A stretch of 6,071 nt of DNA from an uncultured Spartobacteria bacterium (GTDB lineage Bacteria; Verrucomicrobiota; Verrucomicrobiia; Chthoniobacterales; JAATET01), in assembly GCA_937901895.1 (NCBI GenBank), contig CALGTD010000106.1, positions 1 through 6,071 of the forward strand, written 5' to 3'. Below the pieces are notes generated by a model that was not told the DNA's origin, did not search any database, and saw only the letters and a program-made list of their open reading frames with translations. The translations under genes and the position numbers were made by a program. Below are positions 5,242-6,071 of the stretch, piece by piece; positions within the stretch are counted from its first letter, which is position 1, and each line of letters starts with the position of its first letter.

Positions 5242-6071
5242 GGGGCAGACGGTGCGGATTCTCCGGTCGGTGGCAACCCCGGCAAGGGACGCGGCGGCAA
5301 CGCCGCCGCGCCACCCGATGCGGTAGCATCGGCGGGTCCAGGGCCTGCGGCCCTGGGATGGCAGCGCGCATGCACTTCCTGCAACTGGCGGATCGAGACT
5401 TCGGTGTAGATCGCCGTCGTTTCAAGGTTCTCGTGACCGAGCAGTTGCTGGATGTAACGGATGTCGGCGCCGCCTTCGAGCATGTGCGTCGCGCATGTGT
5501 GCCGCAGCAGGTGGCACGAGCCCGAGCGATCGAAGCCGGCGCGCTTCATCCACTCGCTCACCATGCGCGACACCACGTCGGGATTGAAGGCTTCGCCGTA
5601 GCCCGAGAGGAAGAGCGTGGCCGTGCGCGTGTCCAACGACAGCCGCGGCCGCACGTCGCGCACATAACGCTCGATCCATGCGAGCGCGCGTGCGCCGACC
5701 GGCACCACGCGATCCTTTTTCCCTTTGCCGCGCCTCACCGTGACCGTGCGCCGCTCCGCGTTCACGTCGGGCAACTCCAGCCGGCACAGCTCCGCACGAC
5801 GCAGGCCCGTCGAGTAAAACAGCTCCAGCATCGCGCGATCGCGCACGCCAAGCGGATCGGCGATGTCGGGCACGGCCAGCAACCGGTCGATCTCGGCGAG
5901 CGTCAACGCCTGCTGTGGCAACCGTTTTTCCGGCCGCGGCAGCTCCAGCTCGCTCGCCGGATTGTGCAGGATCACATCCTGCCGTGTCAGCCACCGAAAA
6001 AAATCCTTCAACGCCCCCAGCTTCGCCCTCTGCGTGCTCCACCCGAGGGGCTTGCCCCTCGACCCCGCCGA
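5238..6071 (-). CDS. XerC/D-like tyrosine recombinase, 5' end outside window
   Basis: The frame is open to the window edge and gives 277 visible residues. The first residues include WSTQRAKLGALKDFFRWLTR, the end of the N-terminal SAM-like DNA-binding domain, so a TTG at 6011 is not the true start. The catalytic domain is complete: R91 in STGLRRAEL, the lysine hairpin GKGKKDR (115-121), H187 and R190 in HLLRHT, H213 in LLGHENL and the nucleophile Y222 in AIYTEV. Such enzymes cut and rejoin DNA at specific sites. Homology should end near VHARCHP (233-239). The following roughly 36 residues form an Ala/Pro/Gly tail encoded largely by palindromic repeats. The gene overlaps hicB by ATGA. The substrate site is unknown; a phage, genomic-island or cassette integrase role is possible. 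Confidence 0.92.
   Translation of the reverse strand, partial: SAGSRGKPLGWSTQRAKLGALKDFFRWLTRQDVILHNPASELELPRPEKRLPQQALTLAEIDRLLAVPDIADPLGVRDRAMLELFYSTGLRRAELCRLELPDVNAERRTVTVRRGKGKKDRVVPVGARALAWIERYVRDVRPRLSLDTRTATLFLSGYGEAFNPDVVSRMVSEWMKRAGFDRSGSCHLLRHTCATHMLEGGADIRYIQQLLGHENLETTAIYTEVSIRQLQEVHARCHPRAAGPGPADATASGGAAALPPRPLPGLPPTGESAPSAP
5290..5356. repeat. Three tandem palindromes in the recombinase 3' end
   Basis: Three perfect inverted repeats follow each other closely. They are 5290-5298/5302-5310 (9-bp arms, loop AAC), 5315-5321/5326-5332 (7-bp arms, loop GGTA) and 5338-5345/5349-5356 (8-bp arms, loop TGC). All lie inside the coding frame and encode about 23 residues of the odd C-terminal tail. 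This looks like a REP-like or protein-coding palindromic element inserted in frame. It could also act as an mRNA structure before hicB, or as a recombination site for the adjacent enzyme. Confidence 0.75.
6044..6061. repeat. Palindrome in frame near the recombinase N-terminus
   Basis: A perfect 8-bp inverted repeat (CGAGGGGC, loop TT, GCCCCTCG) encoding SRGKPLG just before the recognisable recombinase sequence. It is preceded by CCACC (6039-6043), giving CCACCCGA across the start of the stem. The palindrome at 5315 is preceded in the same way (5311-5318), and GC-rich sequence follows. This suggests the same repeat family. It runs close to the window edge, so its full extent is unknown. Confidence 0.55.

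Noticed and set aside
5290..5356. CRISPR-like array or simple tandem repeat
   Set aside because: The three palindromes differ in sequence and have no regular spacer, so this is neither a CRISPR array nor a tandem repeat.
5422..6042. Second minus-strand frame of 206 codons inside the recombinase gene
   Set aside because: It is a shadow of the recombinase frame, which carries all catalytic motifs; the shadow is Arg/Ala-rich only.

Overview
This is an accessory region from a GC-rich bacterium. Every supported gene lies on the minus strand, so the window reads from right to left. The taxon cannot be fixed from the sequence. The IS66 variant, the Rhs tail and the palindromes inside genes suggest a Verrucomicrobiota-like genome (for example Opitutaceae), held at low confidence and from memory of the families only.

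Right side (about 4802-6071): the 3' part of a XerC/D-like tyrosine recombinase gene runs off the window edge. It is followed without a gap by a HicB-like antitoxin gene and a HicA-like toxin gene. The joins are ATGA and GTGA stop/start overlaps, so the three genes look like one translationally coupled unit. The recombinase ends in an unusual tail encoded by three successive perfect palindromes, and a fourth palindrome lies in its reading frame at the window edge.

Middle (about 2750-4750): an orphan Rhs C-terminal tip. A short remnant of the Rhs core is joined to a C-terminal domain with a lipase-like AHSQGG motif and candidate Ser-Asp-His residues. It is followed 21 bp later by a gene for a signal-peptide-bearing protein that is probably its periplasmic immunity partner. 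This block is visibly more AT-rich than its neighbours. The rest of the Rhs gene is missing, and the recombinase-HicBA unit lies where it would be expected.

Left side (1-2434): a complete IS66-family insertion sequence (tnpA, tnpB, tnpC) with perfect 22-bp terminal inverted repeats at 1-22 and 2383-2404. Just outside its right end lies a second, diverged IS66-type end (2405-2434). That end abuts an open but truncated helix-turn-helix reading frame resembling the N-terminus of an IS630-type transposase (2435-2611). The simplest history is three layers: an IS630-like gene was hit by an older IS66 element, which was later hit by the present IS.

No rRNA, tRNA or CRISPR array was seen. The region looks like a mobile-element landing zone next to a polymorphic-toxin tip.
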